Notes: generated from the sequence alone by a model not told the origin. Shown: positions 16,452 to 25,645, numbered from the stretch's first letter. The stretch: 64,000 bases of DNA from CAINVV01 sp963663005 (GCA_963663005.2 CAXXHH010000003.1:434001-498000), one strand, 5' to 3'. Numbers and translations are program-made.

Positions 16452-19097
16452 ATGAAAAAATTCGTGATCATTACGCTCTTTTTGGGTTTGCTGTCAAATT
16501 TCGTGATGGGTCATAACCTCAAAGGGAATATAAAAGACAAAAATGGGTTACCGATTCCTTTTGCTACTGTTTTCTTCAAAGAGGGATCGCAGGGTACGAC
16601 AACCAACGAAAACGGTGATTTTGAAATTGACCTTCCTGCTGGAAAATATACGGTGACATACCGTAGCCTCGGATTCACCCCTAAAACGGAGATACTCACA
16701 TTAACCGTAAAGCCGATCTCCATAGCCGTAACGCTTGAGGAGCAGATACAGGAAATTCAGGAGGTGACGATCAATGCCGGAATAGACCGGGCTTACCCCA
16801 TCATGCGCAAGGTGATAAGTCTGGCCTATGTCCATCTCAATCAGATGCAGAGTTACAGTGCGACGGCCTATCTGCGGGGAACCATTAAGGTGGAGAATAT
16901 TCCCGGAATCTTCAGAAACCAGTTGAAGAAACAGAACATTGATATCAAATCAGGCGATATCCTGGTACAGGAAAGTGTTAACCAAATTACCTACCATGCT
17001 CCTGACAAATATGATCTCCAGATAAAATCAATCAACTCATCTTTCCCCAAGGGGATAGACTTTCAGGTTACTGATATGTTGGGATCCAGTCTGTATCAGG
17101 ATAATATCAACATATTGATTTCCCCGGTAGGTAAAAATGCCTTTTCGCATTACGATTTTAAATACGAAGGCTTCAGTTACGAAGGAAAAAATATTGTAAA
17201 TAAGATTAAGGTAACCCCGAAGCGCAAGAGTAAACTATTGTTTGAAGGGACACTGTATATCATGGAGGAATTTTGGTGTCTGAAACAGGCCGACCTCAAT
17301 TTCGAGACGCCGATCGGGCCGGTAAATCTGTACATGACCTACGACGAGGTCTCGCCTTCTATCTGGCTGCCCGTCAGTCATAAATTCTCCTTCGATGCCA
17401 GCATGATGGGTATCAAAGGCAACGGAAGATTTTCTACATCAATGAAATATACTGACCTGCAGTTTAATCAGGCTGTCTTGTCAATGCTTAACCTTCCGAT
17501 TCCGGAACAGACTAATAAGCAAAAGAATAGTACCGTTTCCTCCACTCCGGTCAAAGTTGTTAAACAGTCAAAGTCGGCTGAAAAAAAGAGAGCTAAAATC
17601 GACAACTTACTGGAAAAGAAGGATCTGAGTGCCACTGAAATGAACAGGTTATCCAGATTGCTGGAGTCCAGTCATAACGATTCGAAGCCGGATACCATAA
17701 AATCACTCGAAATAACTGAATCGGTTAAGGTTCAGATTGATCCAAAGGCCACCAACCATGATTCCACCTTCTGGAATTCAATGCGGCCCATACCACTCGC
17801 ATCCGACGAATTACAGAGCTTTCAGAAGCGCGACTCCATCGTCCTTGCTGTGCAAAAAAAACCTGGCGTTGTATTCGACAAACACAAAGTCAATTTTGGT
17901 ATAATCACGCCGCTGCTGTTTGGCAAGCGGACAACACTCCGGGATTCGACATGGCATTTCGTCTATAATGGACTTTTTAATCTTAGCAAACTGACATTCA
18001 ATTCAGTAGATGGATTCTCCGTCAATCAGGAATTACATCTCACCAAAAATTACAAGCCCGGAAAATCCTTTGAGATCGGCCCACGCATTGCCTATGCGAT
18101 TAACCGAAAGGCATTTATGGGAAAGCTTGATCTCAAGTACAAATATGCACCCAGGCATCGGGGAACGATGGAACTTAGTGGCGGAAGTTTTTCTGAGGAC
18201 TTTAATGAACGTGAAATGGCTATTTCTCCTTTCATTAATAGCATCTCCTCCCTGTTTTTCAAGACGAATTATGCCCGCTATTATGAAAATCGATATGTAA
18301 AATTTTCAAATAACGTAGATATTGCGAATGGATTAGTTGTGGCAGCGAGGATGGAATGGAAGAACATGCGGCAACTGGAAAACTCAACCAATTTTTCTTT
18401 CATAAATAACAACATGGATTACAAGCCAAATTTGCCGGCAAACAATGAGGTAGCTATTAGCCACTTGTCGGATCAAATTTCTGCCAAGTTTGGAATCCGG
18501 TTGGAGTATACCCCCAAATATTACTACAGGATCAGGAATGGAGTCAAAGATATGTCGCACTCGGATTTTCCTACTTTCCAATTTGGATATGAGAAAGGGG
18601 TGAAAAATTTTCTGTCGAGCACATCCGATTTTGATTATCTGTACGCCAGTATGAACCACAGTGTTGACTTCAGTCAGAATTCCAGCCTCAGCTGGGAAAT
18701 TTCGGCTGGATGGTTTGCGAATAACAAACAACTTCATTTTTCAGACTTTGCCCATGTGATGACGCAAACGACTCCGGTGCTGCCCCACGAATACCGTCAC
18801 TCATTTTACGTTCCAGGATATTATGCTTTTTCGACGGCCGACCGATATATCAACGGATTCATCTCATATAAGTCGCCCCTCATTCTGTTAAAATATTTAC
18901 CCGTTTTGAGCAACACTCTCTGGCGTGAGATGATATGGGCGGGATACTATAGTTCGCCCTCAAATTTGTACCATACCGAGATGGGTTATACCCTTTTGGA
19001 GGTTCTGTATTCGACCAATGTTGGCGTTTTCGTAGGATTTGACAAATTCAATTTTTCCAGGGTTGGTATTAATCTGGCATTCAGAATTGCGTATTAA
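16452..19097 (+). CDS. DUF5686 / carboxypeptidase-regulatory-like domain outer membrane protein
   Basis: This 881-residue exported protein has a signal peptide (FVIITLFLGLLSNFVMGH) and a carboxypeptidase D regulatory-like domain at about 22-105 (GNIKDKNGLPIPFATVFF, NENGDFEIDLPAGKYTV), as at the front of many Bacteroidota TonB-linked proteins. A DUF5686 body follows. A Lys/Ser-rich linker spans about 355-430. The C-terminal 350 residues are amphipathic strands ending in GINLAFRIAY, an outer-membrane barrel end. There is no plug domain, so it is not a transporter of the usual TonB type. Function is unknown. Confidence 0.85.
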   Translation: MKKFVIITLFLGLLSNFVMGHNLKGNIKDKNGLPIPFATVFFKEGSQGTTTNENGDFEIDLPAGKYTVTYRSLGFTPKTEILTLTVKPISIAVTLEEQIQEIQEVTINAGIDRAYPIMRKVISLAYVHLNQMQSYSATAYLRGTIKVENIPGIFRNQLKKQNIDIKSGDILVQESVNQITYHAPDKYDLQIKSINSSFPKGIDFQVTDMLGSSLYQDNINILISPVGKNAFSHYDFKYEGFSYEGKNIVNKIKVTPKRKSKLLFEGTLYIMEEFWCLKQADLNFETPIGPVNLYMTYDEVSPSIWLPVSHKFSFDASMMGIKGNGRFSTSMKYTDLQFNQAVLSMLNLPIPEQTNKQKNSTVSSTPVKVVKQSKSAEKKRAKIDNLLEKKDLSATEMNRLSRLLESSHNDSKPDTIKSLEITESVKVQIDPKATNHDSTFWNSMRPIPLASDELQSFQKRDSIVLAVQKKPGVVFDKHKVNFGIITPLLFGKRTTLRDSTWHFVYNGLFNLSKLTFNSVDGFSVNQELHLTKNYKPGKSFEIGPRIAYAINRKAFMGKLDLKYKYAPRHRGTMELSGGSFSEDFNEREMAISPFINSISSLFFKTNYARYYENRYVKFSNNVDIANGLVVAARMEWKNMRQLENSTNFSFINNNMDYKPNLPANNEVAISHLSDQISAKFGIRLEYTPKYYYRIRNGVKDMSHSDFPTFQFGYEKGVKNFLSSTSDFDYLYASMNHSVDFSQNSSLSWEISAGWFANNKQLHFSDFAHVMTQTTPVLPHEYRHSFYVPGYYAFSTADRYINGFISYKSPLILLKYLPVLSNTLWREMIWAGYYSSPSNLYHTEMGYTLLEVLYSTNVGVFVGFDKFNFSRVGINLAFRIAY

Positions 19098-19120
19098 AAA
19101 TTCGAATGTCAAAAATTGCG

Positions 19121-19148
19121 CCCGTAGTGACGCATCGTGATGCGTCAT
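19121..19148. repeat. REP-like palindrome, copy 1
   Basis: Nine-base arms (19127-19135 and 19138-19146) flank a central GT; the core reads TGACGCATC-GT-GATGCGTCA. The same core occurs at 23128-23147 with a compensating outer base pair. It lies between the DUF5686 gene and prmA. Confidence 0.75.
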
Positions 19149-19174
19149 AAAATTTTAATGAAAATTAAATTAAC

Positions 19175-20011
19175 ATGGAATATACTAAAGTAACGTGCAC
19201 CCTTACGTCGGGCAATGAAATTGCCCGGGAATTGCTTATTGCCGAACTGGGAAATATTGGGTATGAAAGTTTCGTTGAGACGGATACAACCGTCGAGGCA
19301 TATATCCCCACCAAAGATTTTGCACCTGAGCTGTTGGGCTCCGAAAATCTGACAAACAATGAATTTTTCGAATTCAGTTATACTGTCGAAGTCATCGCTG
19401 ATCAGAATTGGAATGAAGTATGGGAACAGAACTATTTCGAACCACTTTTGATAGAGGATCAATGCATGATCCGCGCTCCTTTTCACATCGACTATCCCAC
19501 TGCGAAATACGAGATTATCATCAATCCGCGGATGGCGTTCGGTACTGGTAATCACGAAACCACCTCTTTGATGATCAAAGCAATTCTGGAGCTTGAATTA
19601 ACCGGCAAAGCAGTATTGGATATGGGTTGTGGTTCAGGCATTCTGGCCATATTGACCGCCATGAAAGGAGCGGCAGAAATCACTGCCATCGATATTGATG
19701 AATGGTCTTTTAACAATGCAATTGAGAACGCTGAACTGAATAATATCGGGAACATTAAGGTACTTCTCGGCGATGCCGATCTTTTAACGAATCAGTCGTA
19801 CGACGTGATACTCGCGAACATTCAGCGAAACATCCTCCTGCAGGATATGAAGGCCTATCTTCAGGTGCTGAAGTCTGACGGACAACTTATTATGAGTGGA
19901 TTTTACACCACAGACCTGGAAGCGATCGACGAAAAAGCTCGTTCTCTGGGATTAAAGCAAGTTTGCACGTACGAAAAATCAAACTGGTGTGTCGCCGTCT
20001 ACCGGAATTGA
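19175..20011 (+). CDS. prmA: Ribosomal protein L11 methyltransferase
   Basis: This 278-residue cytoplasmic enzyme transfers methyl groups from S-adenosylmethionine to ribosomal protein L11. It has the N-terminal substrate-recognition domain (about 1-95, with DQNWNEVWEQNYFEP), then GTGNHETTS, and the SAM-binding motif VLDMGCGSGILAI followed by acidic motif II ITAIDID. The NIQRN motif stands where the NPP-like motif sits in the family. Its last 33 bases overlap the convergent phosphoesterase gene. No promoter is obvious downstream of the REP-like element. Confidence 0.93.
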   Translation: MEYTKVTCTLTSGNEIARELLIAELGNIGYESFVETDTTVEAYIPTKDFAPELLGSENLTNNEFFEFSYTVEVIADQNWNEVWEQNYFEPLLIEDQCMIRAPFHIDYPTAKYEIIINPRMAFGTGNHETTSLMIKAILELELTGKAVLDMGCGSGILAILTAMKGAAEITAIDIDEWSFNNAIENAELNNIGNIKVLLGDADLLTNQSYDVILANIQRNILLQDMKAYLQVLKSDGQLIMSGFYTTDLEAIDEKARSLGLKQVCTYEKSNWCVAVYRN

Positions 20012-20509
20012 ACCACCACGTCTCCCCATCTCCACGACCTCCAGGTTTTTGATCTCACCAGCATCCAGGGTAAAACGCACGAACGTCCGGATCTGGTGAA
20101 AACCTTGCTGTCCGGCAGCGCCTGGATTGATGAACAGCAGGTTGAGTTTTGGATCGAATATGACTTTCAGGATATGAGAATGACCTGCAATAAACAACTT
20201 AGGCGGATTAGTTCTCAGAATTGGCAGGATATTCCGATCATAATGCCCGGGATAACCTCCGATATGAGTCATCAGAACATCAACATCTTCACACGTAAAG
20301 CGCAGGAAATTTGGAAATTGTACCCGTAGATCAGCGCCGTCGATGTTTCCGCAAACTGCTCTCAATGGCTTAATCTTCAAAAGACGATCCGTAACAGTAT
20401 AACTGCCGATGTCTCCCGCATGCCAAATCTCATCACACTCGCCAAGTAGATCGGCCATGCGATCGTCAAGGTAGCTGTGCGTATCCGACAAAAGGGCAAT
20501 TCGCTTCAT
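19979..20509 (-). CDS. YfcE/MJ0936-type metallophosphoesterase
   Basis: This 176-residue calcineurin-like phosphoesterase has all metal-binding motifs in order: SDTH (8-11), HAGDIGS, CGNIDG, MTHIGGYPG and AGHSH. The small single-domain size fits the YfcE group of phosphodiesterases. Its substrate is not known. It lies 31 bases after the flavodiiron gene on the same strand, so the two are likely co-transcribed. Its 3' end runs 33 bases into the convergent prmA; the C-terminal residues encoded there are beyond the conserved core. Confidence 0.88.
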   Translation of the reverse strand: MKRIALLSDTHSYLDDRMADLLGECDEIWHAGDIGSYTVTDRLLKIKPLRAVCGNIDGADLRVQFPNFLRFTCEDVDVLMTHIGGYPGHYDRNILPILRTNPPKLFIAGHSHILKVIFDPKLNLLFINPGAAGQQGFHQIRTFVRFTLDAGEIKNLEVVEMGRRGGSIPVDGDTPV

Positions 20510-20540
20510 TGGTTACCTCCCTACCGGGAAGTCTGAGGTA

Positions 20541-21740
20541 TTACATGGCCAGCAACTTATCGGCCATCGCGTTGGCAAGCTCAATACATTTTTGAAATTT
20601 CTCCGGTTTCAGACTGCCTTTCTCCTCGACTGGTTCGTAGACAGTTTCCCAACCCATGCAACCCATCGTTTCCGAAAATTTCTTCAGGTTACTGACGCCA
20701 CCACCATTCCACAAGAAATTACCGAAGTAACCGAAATAATGATTCTTGACGGCCATGTGCTCGATAGTAGACAGGAGGGTTTCAACATTTGGGAAGATCG
20801 CGTTGTTGTAGGCACAACTTCCGATAATCAGTCCTTTGTACTTGAAGATATCGTTGATGATGTAGGAAGTGTGTGTCTTTGAAGAATCGTACACCCTGAT
20901 ATTTTTTATTCCCCGCACGCTGAGTTGCCGGGCAATAACTTCGGCCATTTTCTGAGTATGACCGTACATCGAGCCATAAACAATTATGGCGCCCTGCTCC
21001 TTGTCGTATGAACTCCAGCGGTCGTATCGGCTAAGAACCCAGTTTAGATCTGTTCGCCAGATAGGTCCATGGGTTGCGGCAATCATCTTTATTTCCAGCG
21101 GAGCCAGCTTTTTGATGGCACGTTGGGTATGCGGACAGTATTTTCCTACAATATTTGTAAAATAGCGCATCACATCAACCTCGTAGAAGTCGAGGTTAAT
21201 CTCATCGTCAAAGATGCCACCATCCAACGTACCATAACTTCCGAAGGCGTCTCCGGAAAATAAGATATTGTTGGTTTCGTCGAAGGTGATCATCGTTTCT
21301 GGCCAGTGCACCATGGGAATAGTTTGAAATTGCAATTTCACCTTACCCAGGTCAAGCTTTGAATTATCGTGCACTTCCAGCATATTTTGCGGACTATACC
21401 CCAGATTCTCGGCAATGCCAAAGGTCTTCTTATTTCCGACAAGCGTTACATTCGGGTACTTTCCGACTATGGCTTTGAGAGAACCTGAATGGTCGGGCTC
21501 CATGTGATTAATAATCAGATAATCAATTTGCCGATCTCCGATCAGTTCCTGAATCCTGTCAAGATAGTCTTCAATATATTGACGCTCCATGGTATCTATC
21601 AGAGCAATCTTTTCGTCTACAATAAGATATGAATTGTAGCAAATGCCATCCGGGATAGGCCAAATATTTTCAAAGAGGGCTGTACGACGGTCGTTGAAGC
21701 CAAGATAGAAGATGTTATCGGCTAATTTGATCTGGTGCAT
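20541..21740 (-). CDS. fprA: Flavodiiron protein (A-type flavoprotein, FprA family)
   Basis: This 399-residue cytoplasmic enzyme reduces O2 to water and/or NO to N2O. The N-terminal metallo-beta-lactamase-like domain has the diiron ligand motif HMEPDH (79-84), His145, Asp164 (SGDAFGS) and the later ATHGPIW. The C-terminal flavodoxin domain (about 250-399) has the FMN loop YGSMYGHTQKMAE. There is no rubredoxin extension, so electrons must come from a separate donor. It suits an anaerobe or microaerophile. A minus-strand TATTTTTG lies at 21773-21780, and a phosphoesterase gene follows. Confidence 0.92.
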   Translation of the reverse strand: MHQIKLADNIFYLGFNDRRTALFENIWPIPDGICYNSYLIVDEKIALIDTMERQYIEDYLDRIQELIGDRQIDYLIINHMEPDHSGSLKAIVGKYPNVTLVGNKKTFGIAENLGYSPQNMLEVHDNSKLDLGKVKLQFQTIPMVHWPETMITFDETNNILFSGDAFGSYGTLDGGIFDDEINLDFYEVDVMRYFTNIVGKYCPHTQRAIKKLAPLEIKMIAATHGPIWRTDLNWVLSRYDRWSSYDKEQGAIIVYGSMYGHTQKMAEVIARQLSVRGIKNIRVYDSSKTHTSYIINDIFKYKGLIIGSCAYNNAIFPNVETLLSTIEHMAVKNHYFGYFGNFLWNGGGVSNLKKFSETMGCMGWETVYEPVEEKGSLKPEKFQKCIELANAMADKLLAM

Positions 21741-21772
21741 AATAGGCTTTTTAATTCTGCTGAATTTGACGG

Positions 21773-21780
21773 CAAAAATA
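21773..21780 (-). promoter_or_regulatory. -7 element for the flavodiiron gene
   Basis: On the minus strand the bases read TATTTTTG, 33 bases before the ATG at 21740. A CAA at 21805 (24-base gap) is a poor -33 partner. Confidence 0.4.
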
Positions 21781-21855
21781 CAATTTAATCCCTGAAAGGC
21801 TTCTCAAAATCTACAAACTTTTGGTTCATTCTCTTAAAAAATTGCATTATAATCG

Positions 21856-21863
21856 TATTTTTG
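21856..21863 (+). promoter_or_regulatory. -7 element immediately before mltG
   Basis: TATTTTTG ends nine bases before the ATG at 21873, so transcription from it would give a leader of only a few bases. It also rules out the TTG at 21861 as a start, as that lies inside the promoter word. Confidence 0.5.
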
Positions 21864-21872
21864 GGACGCTTT

Positions 21873-23099
21873 ATGACAAAGAAAAGAACGAAAATAACAG
21901 GTAAGAAAAAATCAGACATCAGTAATAAACTGGGTCCGGAACATGTTTTATCAGTTGATCAGAAGATCATTGAAAAAATGAAGCAGCTATTTTTGACTGC
22001 TCGGGCTTCAGCCGGAAAAATCACTGTTAAAATTAAACCTGGTGCCAGGTCAGCGCTGAAGGCGGTCAGCAAATTAGGATTAAAAAAATCGCTGATAATC
22101 CTGACCGTTTTGCTTGTTATCGTATCCGCAGGAGTAATAAAGCATTTTCACGCTGTATATTACGGTCCGAACGCAGTCGCAAAATACCGCCTTTTCATTC
22201 GTGAGGGAGACACGTTTGACCAGATCGTGTCCAGACTCAGCGAAAATAATTGTCTGACCGACCCAAAATCGTTCAGACAAGTGGCCAAAATTAAAGACTA
22301 TGATCTCAACATCAGACCCGGCGCCTACATTATCGAGCCAGGCTGGAGCAACAATCAAATTATCAATATTTTGAGGTCGGGCGCCCAAACCCCGGTCATG
22401 GTCACGTTTAACAATATTCGCACGAGGGAAGAACTGGCCGGAAAGTTAGCGAGGCAGTTGGAGAGTGATTCTGTCTCATTCCTTGCCGCACTTAAAAATG
22501 ACTCCACGGCACTAAAACTTGGTTTCAAACCGGAGACTCTGCCTGGGATGTTCATTCCAAATACCTACTCATTTTACTGGACCACCTCACCGGCAGGATT
22601 CCTTACCAGGATGAAACGTGAATATGACAGTTACTGGAACGAGGACAGGAAACTCAAAGCAAAAAATCTGGGTCTGACGGCGGATCAGGTGGCTACGCTC
22701 GCCTCAATTGTTCAGGAGGAAAGCAACAAAAATGATGAAAAACCCATTATTGCAGGGGTATATCTTAATCGACTACGTAAAAGCTGGCCACTTCAGGCAG
22801 ATCCTACGATCCGGTTTGCGCTGGGGGATTTTACGATCAAACGCGTACTTACCGCCCAACTTTCGGTAGAAAGTTTGTACAACACTTATAAAAATATTGG
22901 TCTCCCTCCCGGCCCGATCAATTTTCCGGAGATCTCCTCCCTCGAGGCTATCTTAAACTGCAAAATGCACGACTTCTTCTATTTCTGCGCAAAAGAAGAT
23001 TTCTCGGGCTATCACAATTTCGCAAAAACACTCTCCGAACACAACGCCAATGCCCGAAAATACCAGGCCGCCCTTAATAAGATGAAAATATTTAAATGA
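21873..23099 (+). CDS. mltG: Endolytic murein transglycosylase MltG (YceG-like)
   Basis: This inner-membrane lytic transglycosylase cuts nascent glycan strands and is thought to release or terminate them. I start at the ATG 21873 (408 residues) because the upstream TTG lies in the -7 element. A Lys-rich cytoplasmic tail of about 70 residues precedes one helix (ILTVLLVIVSAGVI). A LysM-like region (REGDTFDQIVSRL) and then the YceG catalytic region follow, with IVQEESN, AGVYLNRL and LQADPTIRFALG matching the family's catalytic Glu and YLNRL/LQTDPT motifs. It stands alone, followed by a REP-like element. Confidence 0.93.
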   Translation: MTKKRTKITGKKKSDISNKLGPEHVLSVDQKIIEKMKQLFLTARASAGKITVKIKPGARSALKAVSKLGLKKSLIILTVLLVIVSAGVIKHFHAVYYGPNAVAKYRLFIREGDTFDQIVSRLSENNCLTDPKSFRQVAKIKDYDLNIRPGAYIIEPGWSNNQIINILRSGAQTPVMVTFNNIRTREELAGKLARQLESDSVSFLAALKNDSTALKLGFKPETLPGMFIPNTYSFYWTTSPAGFLTRMKREYDSYWNEDRKLKAKNLGLTADQVATLASIVQEESNKNDEKPIIAGVYLNRLRKSWPLQADPTIRFALGDFTIKRVLTAQLSVESLYNTYKNIGLPPGPINFPEISSLEAILNCKMHDFFYFCAKEDFSGYHNFAKTLSEHNANARKYQAALNKMKIFK

Positions 23100-23120
23100 G
23101 ACTTGAGATTTGAGATAGCG

Positions 23121-23148
23121 CTCGTACGGACGCATCGTGATGCGTCCT
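23121..23148. repeat. REP-like palindrome, copy 2
   Basis: Nine-base arms 23128-23136 and 23139-23147 flank GT; the core reads GGACGCATC-GT-GATGCGTCC. It differs from copy 1 at the outermost pair (G-C instead of T-A), which preserves pairing. It lies between mltG and the pentapeptide gene. Confidence 0.75.
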
Positions 23149-23192
23149 AGTTTTTGCATTTGCATATTTGCACATTTCCTAATTTGCACATT

Positions 23193-23762
23193 ATGAACAA
23201 TTACATAGAGTCAAAATCCTTTACACGAACAGATTTTACAGGGGATAAATTACCCAAGGGTGAATATGATAACTGCACCTTCGTGGATTGTGATATCTCG
23301 AACGCCGATCTCTCTGGCATAAACTTAGTGGATTGTACATTCACCGGGTGCAATTTAAGTCTTGCCAGGATTTCTAATACGGCTTTCCGGGAAGTTCGCT
23401 TTGTGGAGTGCAAACTGATGGGACTACATTTTGAGAATTGCAATCCGTTTCTCTTTTCCATCGAAGTTGAACGATGTTCGTTGAATCTTTCCTCTTTTTA
23501 CAAGCTAAACCTCAAAAGAAGCAAATTCAAATCTACTACGTTGCAGGAAGTTGATTTTACTGAATCCGATCTGACTGGAGTCGCGTTGACTGAGTGTGAC
23601 CTATCCGGAGCTATTTTTGAAAATACAAATCTTGAAAAAGCTGATTTCCGCGCCGCTTATAATTATTCCATTGATCCTGAGAATAACCGACTTAAAAAGG
23701 CAAAATTCTCCCGGGAGGGAATTGCCGGATTACTTGGAAAATATGGAATCGAAGTAGAGTGA
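23193..23762 (+). CDS. Pentapeptide repeat protein
   Basis: This 189-residue protein uses the ATG at 23193; the frame extends upstream to a TTG at 23154 within repeated spacer sequence, which I reject. Most of the chain follows the A(D/N)LxX five-residue period (ADLSG, CNLSL, SDLTG, CDLSG, TNLEKA), predicting a right-handed quadrilateral beta-helix. Such proteins include Qnr-like gyrase protectors and many of unknown role; nothing here points to one of them, although gyrB lies about 7 kb downstream. It has no signal peptide. It converges on murB. Confidence 0.85.
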   Translation: MNNYIESKSFTRTDFTGDKLPKGEYDNCTFVDCDISNADLSGINLVDCTFTGCNLSLARISNTAFREVRFVECKLMGLHFENCNPFLFSIEVERCSLNLSSFYKLNLKRSKFKSTTLQEVDFTESDLTGVALTECDLSGAIFENTNLEKADFRAAYNYSIDPENNRLKKAKFSREGIAGLLGKYGIEVE

Positions 23763-23772
23763 ACTTGCGAGG

Positions 23773-23788
23773 AAAGGAGCTCCTTTTT
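23773..23788. terminator. Short palindrome between convergent pentapeptide and murB genes
   Basis: A 14-base perfect palindrome (23773-23786) with a T run extending to 23788 lies between the two stop codons. The stem is short, so termination strength is doubtful. Confidence 0.4.
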
Positions 23789-23816
23789 AAAATAACGATG
23801 AGGCCTTTTCGAATAT

Positions 23817-24833
23817 TTACACAAGCTGAACCTCGCGTTCAAGGGCAATCCCGAATTTCTCAAGAACATCCTTCTGTATCGCCAGCGAAAGCCCGAGAAT
23901 CTCTTCGCCGGTAGCATTACCTTTGTTAACCAGCACCAAAGCCTGCCGGTCATGCACAGCAGCATGTCCCGAGACAAAACCTTTCCACCCGGCCTTTTCG
24001 ATCAGAAATCCGGCGCCAATTTTCACGAAACCTTCGGTCATTTGGTAAACCGGCAACCCTGGAAGCAGCTCCTCCAACGCTCCGGCAATCTCCTCCGTAA
24101 CGATCGGGTTCTTGAAAAAACTTCCCGCATTGCCAAGCTTCTTAGGATCGGGAAGTTTGGATGCTCTGATTTGGATGATGGATTTCCGGATATTCTGCAA
24201 ACTGGGCTCCCCAAATTCCTGGATGGTTTTCATCAGATCACCGTATCCGGATACCGGTTCTCCATGCTTTTGTAGTCTGAATGTCACATGCGTGACCATA
24301 AAAACATTGGAGAGCTGCTCTTTGAAAATACTCGTCCGATAGCCAAACTGGCATTGATCATGCGTATAGCCCACTGGCTCATTCGTGCTCAGATTAATTC
24401 CATCAACACGCACAATTGCAGACTCTGCCTCAACACCATATGCCCCAATATTCTGAACCGGGGCGGCTCCCACTTTACCGGGTATTAGCGATAGATTTTC
24501 GATTCCATACCAATTGTTCTCTACACAATATGCCACAAAATCGTCCCACTCTTCGCCCGCTCCGACCTTCACCTCAACTATACTGCTATCCTGGTAAGTT
24601 ATTGTAAAGCCACAGAAATCGGGAGAAATGATCAATCCGTCAAAGTCTGAACAGAATAAGAGATTTGTTCCACCGCCGATGATAAGCCTTTTCTCCTCCA
24701 AGAGATGGGGATACCGCACCATCGCACTACTCCAATCTTCAGCAGAAGTAACAGACAACCAATAGTTTGAACACACATCCAAACCAAAGCTATTGTGACT
24801 TTTTAGGGAGAAATTGGGAATAAGCTTGAACAT
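23817..24833 (-). CDS. murB: UDP-N-acetylenolpyruvoylglucosamine reductase (MurB, type I)
   Basis: This flavoenzyme reduces UDP-GlcNAc-enolpyruvate to UDP-MurNAc with NADPH in peptidoglycan precursor synthesis. It has 338 residues. The FAD-binding motifs are GGGTNLLF and PGKVGAAPVQNIGAYG. The type I hallmark QFGYRTSIFK and the catalytic Ser in NAGSFFKNP are present, and the C-terminal region VLVNKGNATGEEI leads to the terminal FGIALEREVQL, with the catalytic Glu. It lies 38 bases after ftsE on the same strand. Confidence 0.96.
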   Translation of the reverse strand: MFKLIPNFSLKSHNSFGLDVCSNYWLSVTSAEDWSSAMVRYPHLLEEKRLIIGGGTNLLFCSDFDGLIISPDFCGFTITYQDSSIVEVKVGAGEEWDDFVAYCVENNWYGIENLSLIPGKVGAAPVQNIGAYGVEAESAIVRVDGINLSTNEPVGYTHDQCQFGYRTSIFKEQLSNVFMVTHVTFRLQKHGEPVSGYGDLMKTIQEFGEPSLQNIRKSIIQIRASKLPDPKKLGNAGSFFKNPIVTEEIAGALEELLPGLPVYQMTEGFVKIGAGFLIEKAGWKGFVSGHAAVHDRQALVLVNKGNATGEEILGLSLAIQKDVLEKFGIALEREVQLV

Positions 24834-24871
24834 GAAAGTGGAAAGTGAATAATATTGGGGGAAGCGAAGGA

Positions 24872-25591
24872 TTAGAGGGAGTCGTTTAGCAAAATATCGA
24901 AATCGACGGGTTCCGGTGGAAGCTGGAATTCTTTCAGCTCACCGTATTCACAAATCATTCGGCGGGCTGGAAACTTACGGATCATCTCATAATCATGGGT
25001 CGCCATAACGATAGTCACTCCATCTTTGTTAATCGCATGCAGAAGGGTCATTAATTTTTCAGAAGTTTCCGGATCGAGGTTTCCGGTAGGTTCGTCGGCC
25101 AGAATAATTTGTGGATTATTGAGCATTGCACGGGCAATTACGATACGTTGTTGCTCCCCGCCCGACAGGCGATGCGGCATTTTGGGCCCTGCATCAGGCA
25201 TCTCTACCAGATTAAGAACCTCATCAATCCTATCCTGAATAGCCTTCTCCTGTCGCCACCCGGTAGCGCGTAACACAAATTCGAAATTTTTCTGAACTGT
25301 CCGGTCGCCTAATAATTGAAAGTCCTGAAAAATAATCCCCAGCCGCCTGCGAAGTAGTGGAATATCCTTCATTTTCATTGTATTGAGATCATAACCCATC
25401 ACAGTTCCCTCACCGGTCGCAAGCGGGATGTCGTGGTAAAAAACTTTCAGCAAACTGGTTTTGCCGCTTCCTACCTTCCCGATAATATAAAGAAATTCGC
25501 CATTATTGATCGTCAGATTGACATCTTTCAACACCAAACTCTCTTGTTGATAGATATCTGCATTTTTCAGTTTGATAATTTCTTCTGCCAT
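24872..25591 (-). CDS. ftsE: FtsE-type ABC ATPase (cell division)
   Basis: This 239-residue ATPase has Walker A GKVGSGKT, Q-loop FQDFQLL, signature LSGGEQQR and Walker B IILADEPTG with the catalytic Glu, and the H-loop ATHDYEM. The sequence follows FtsE/MacB-like proteins closely. FtsE pairs with the membrane protein FtsX to activate wall hydrolases at the septum. No ftsX is in the window, so the partner must be elsewhere; an FtsE-like lipoprotein exporter ATPase is the alternative. The gene probably shares a transcript with murB. A TAGATTTG -7 candidate lies on the minus strand at 25638-25645. Confidence 0.85.
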   Translation of the reverse strand: MAEEIIKLKNADIYQQESLVLKDVNLTINNGEFLYIIGKVGSGKTSLLKVFYHDIPLATGEGTVMGYDLNTMKMKDIPLLRRRLGIIFQDFQLLGDRTVQKNFEFVLRATGWRQEKAIQDRIDEVLNLVEMPDAGPKMPHRLSGGEQQRIVIARAMLNNPQIILADEPTGNLDPETSEKLMTLLHAINKDGVTIVMATHDYEMIRKFPARRMICEYGELKEFQLPPEPVDFDILLNDSL

Positions 25592-25637
25592 GGGTGAAGT
25601 ATTGATAAAATCCTAATTTTGTAATCGTCCTGCAGTA

Positions 25638-25645
25638 CAAATCTA
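25638..25645 (-). promoter_or_regulatory. -7 element for ftsE-murB
   Basis: The minus-strand reading is TAGATTTG, 46 bases before the ftsE ATG. No -33 element is evident. Confidence 0.4.

Noticed and set aside
23193..23762. Pentapeptide protein as a Qnr-type gyrase protector
   Set aside because: gyrB is kilobases away, and the repeat pattern alone does not separate Qnr-like from other pentapeptide proteins.
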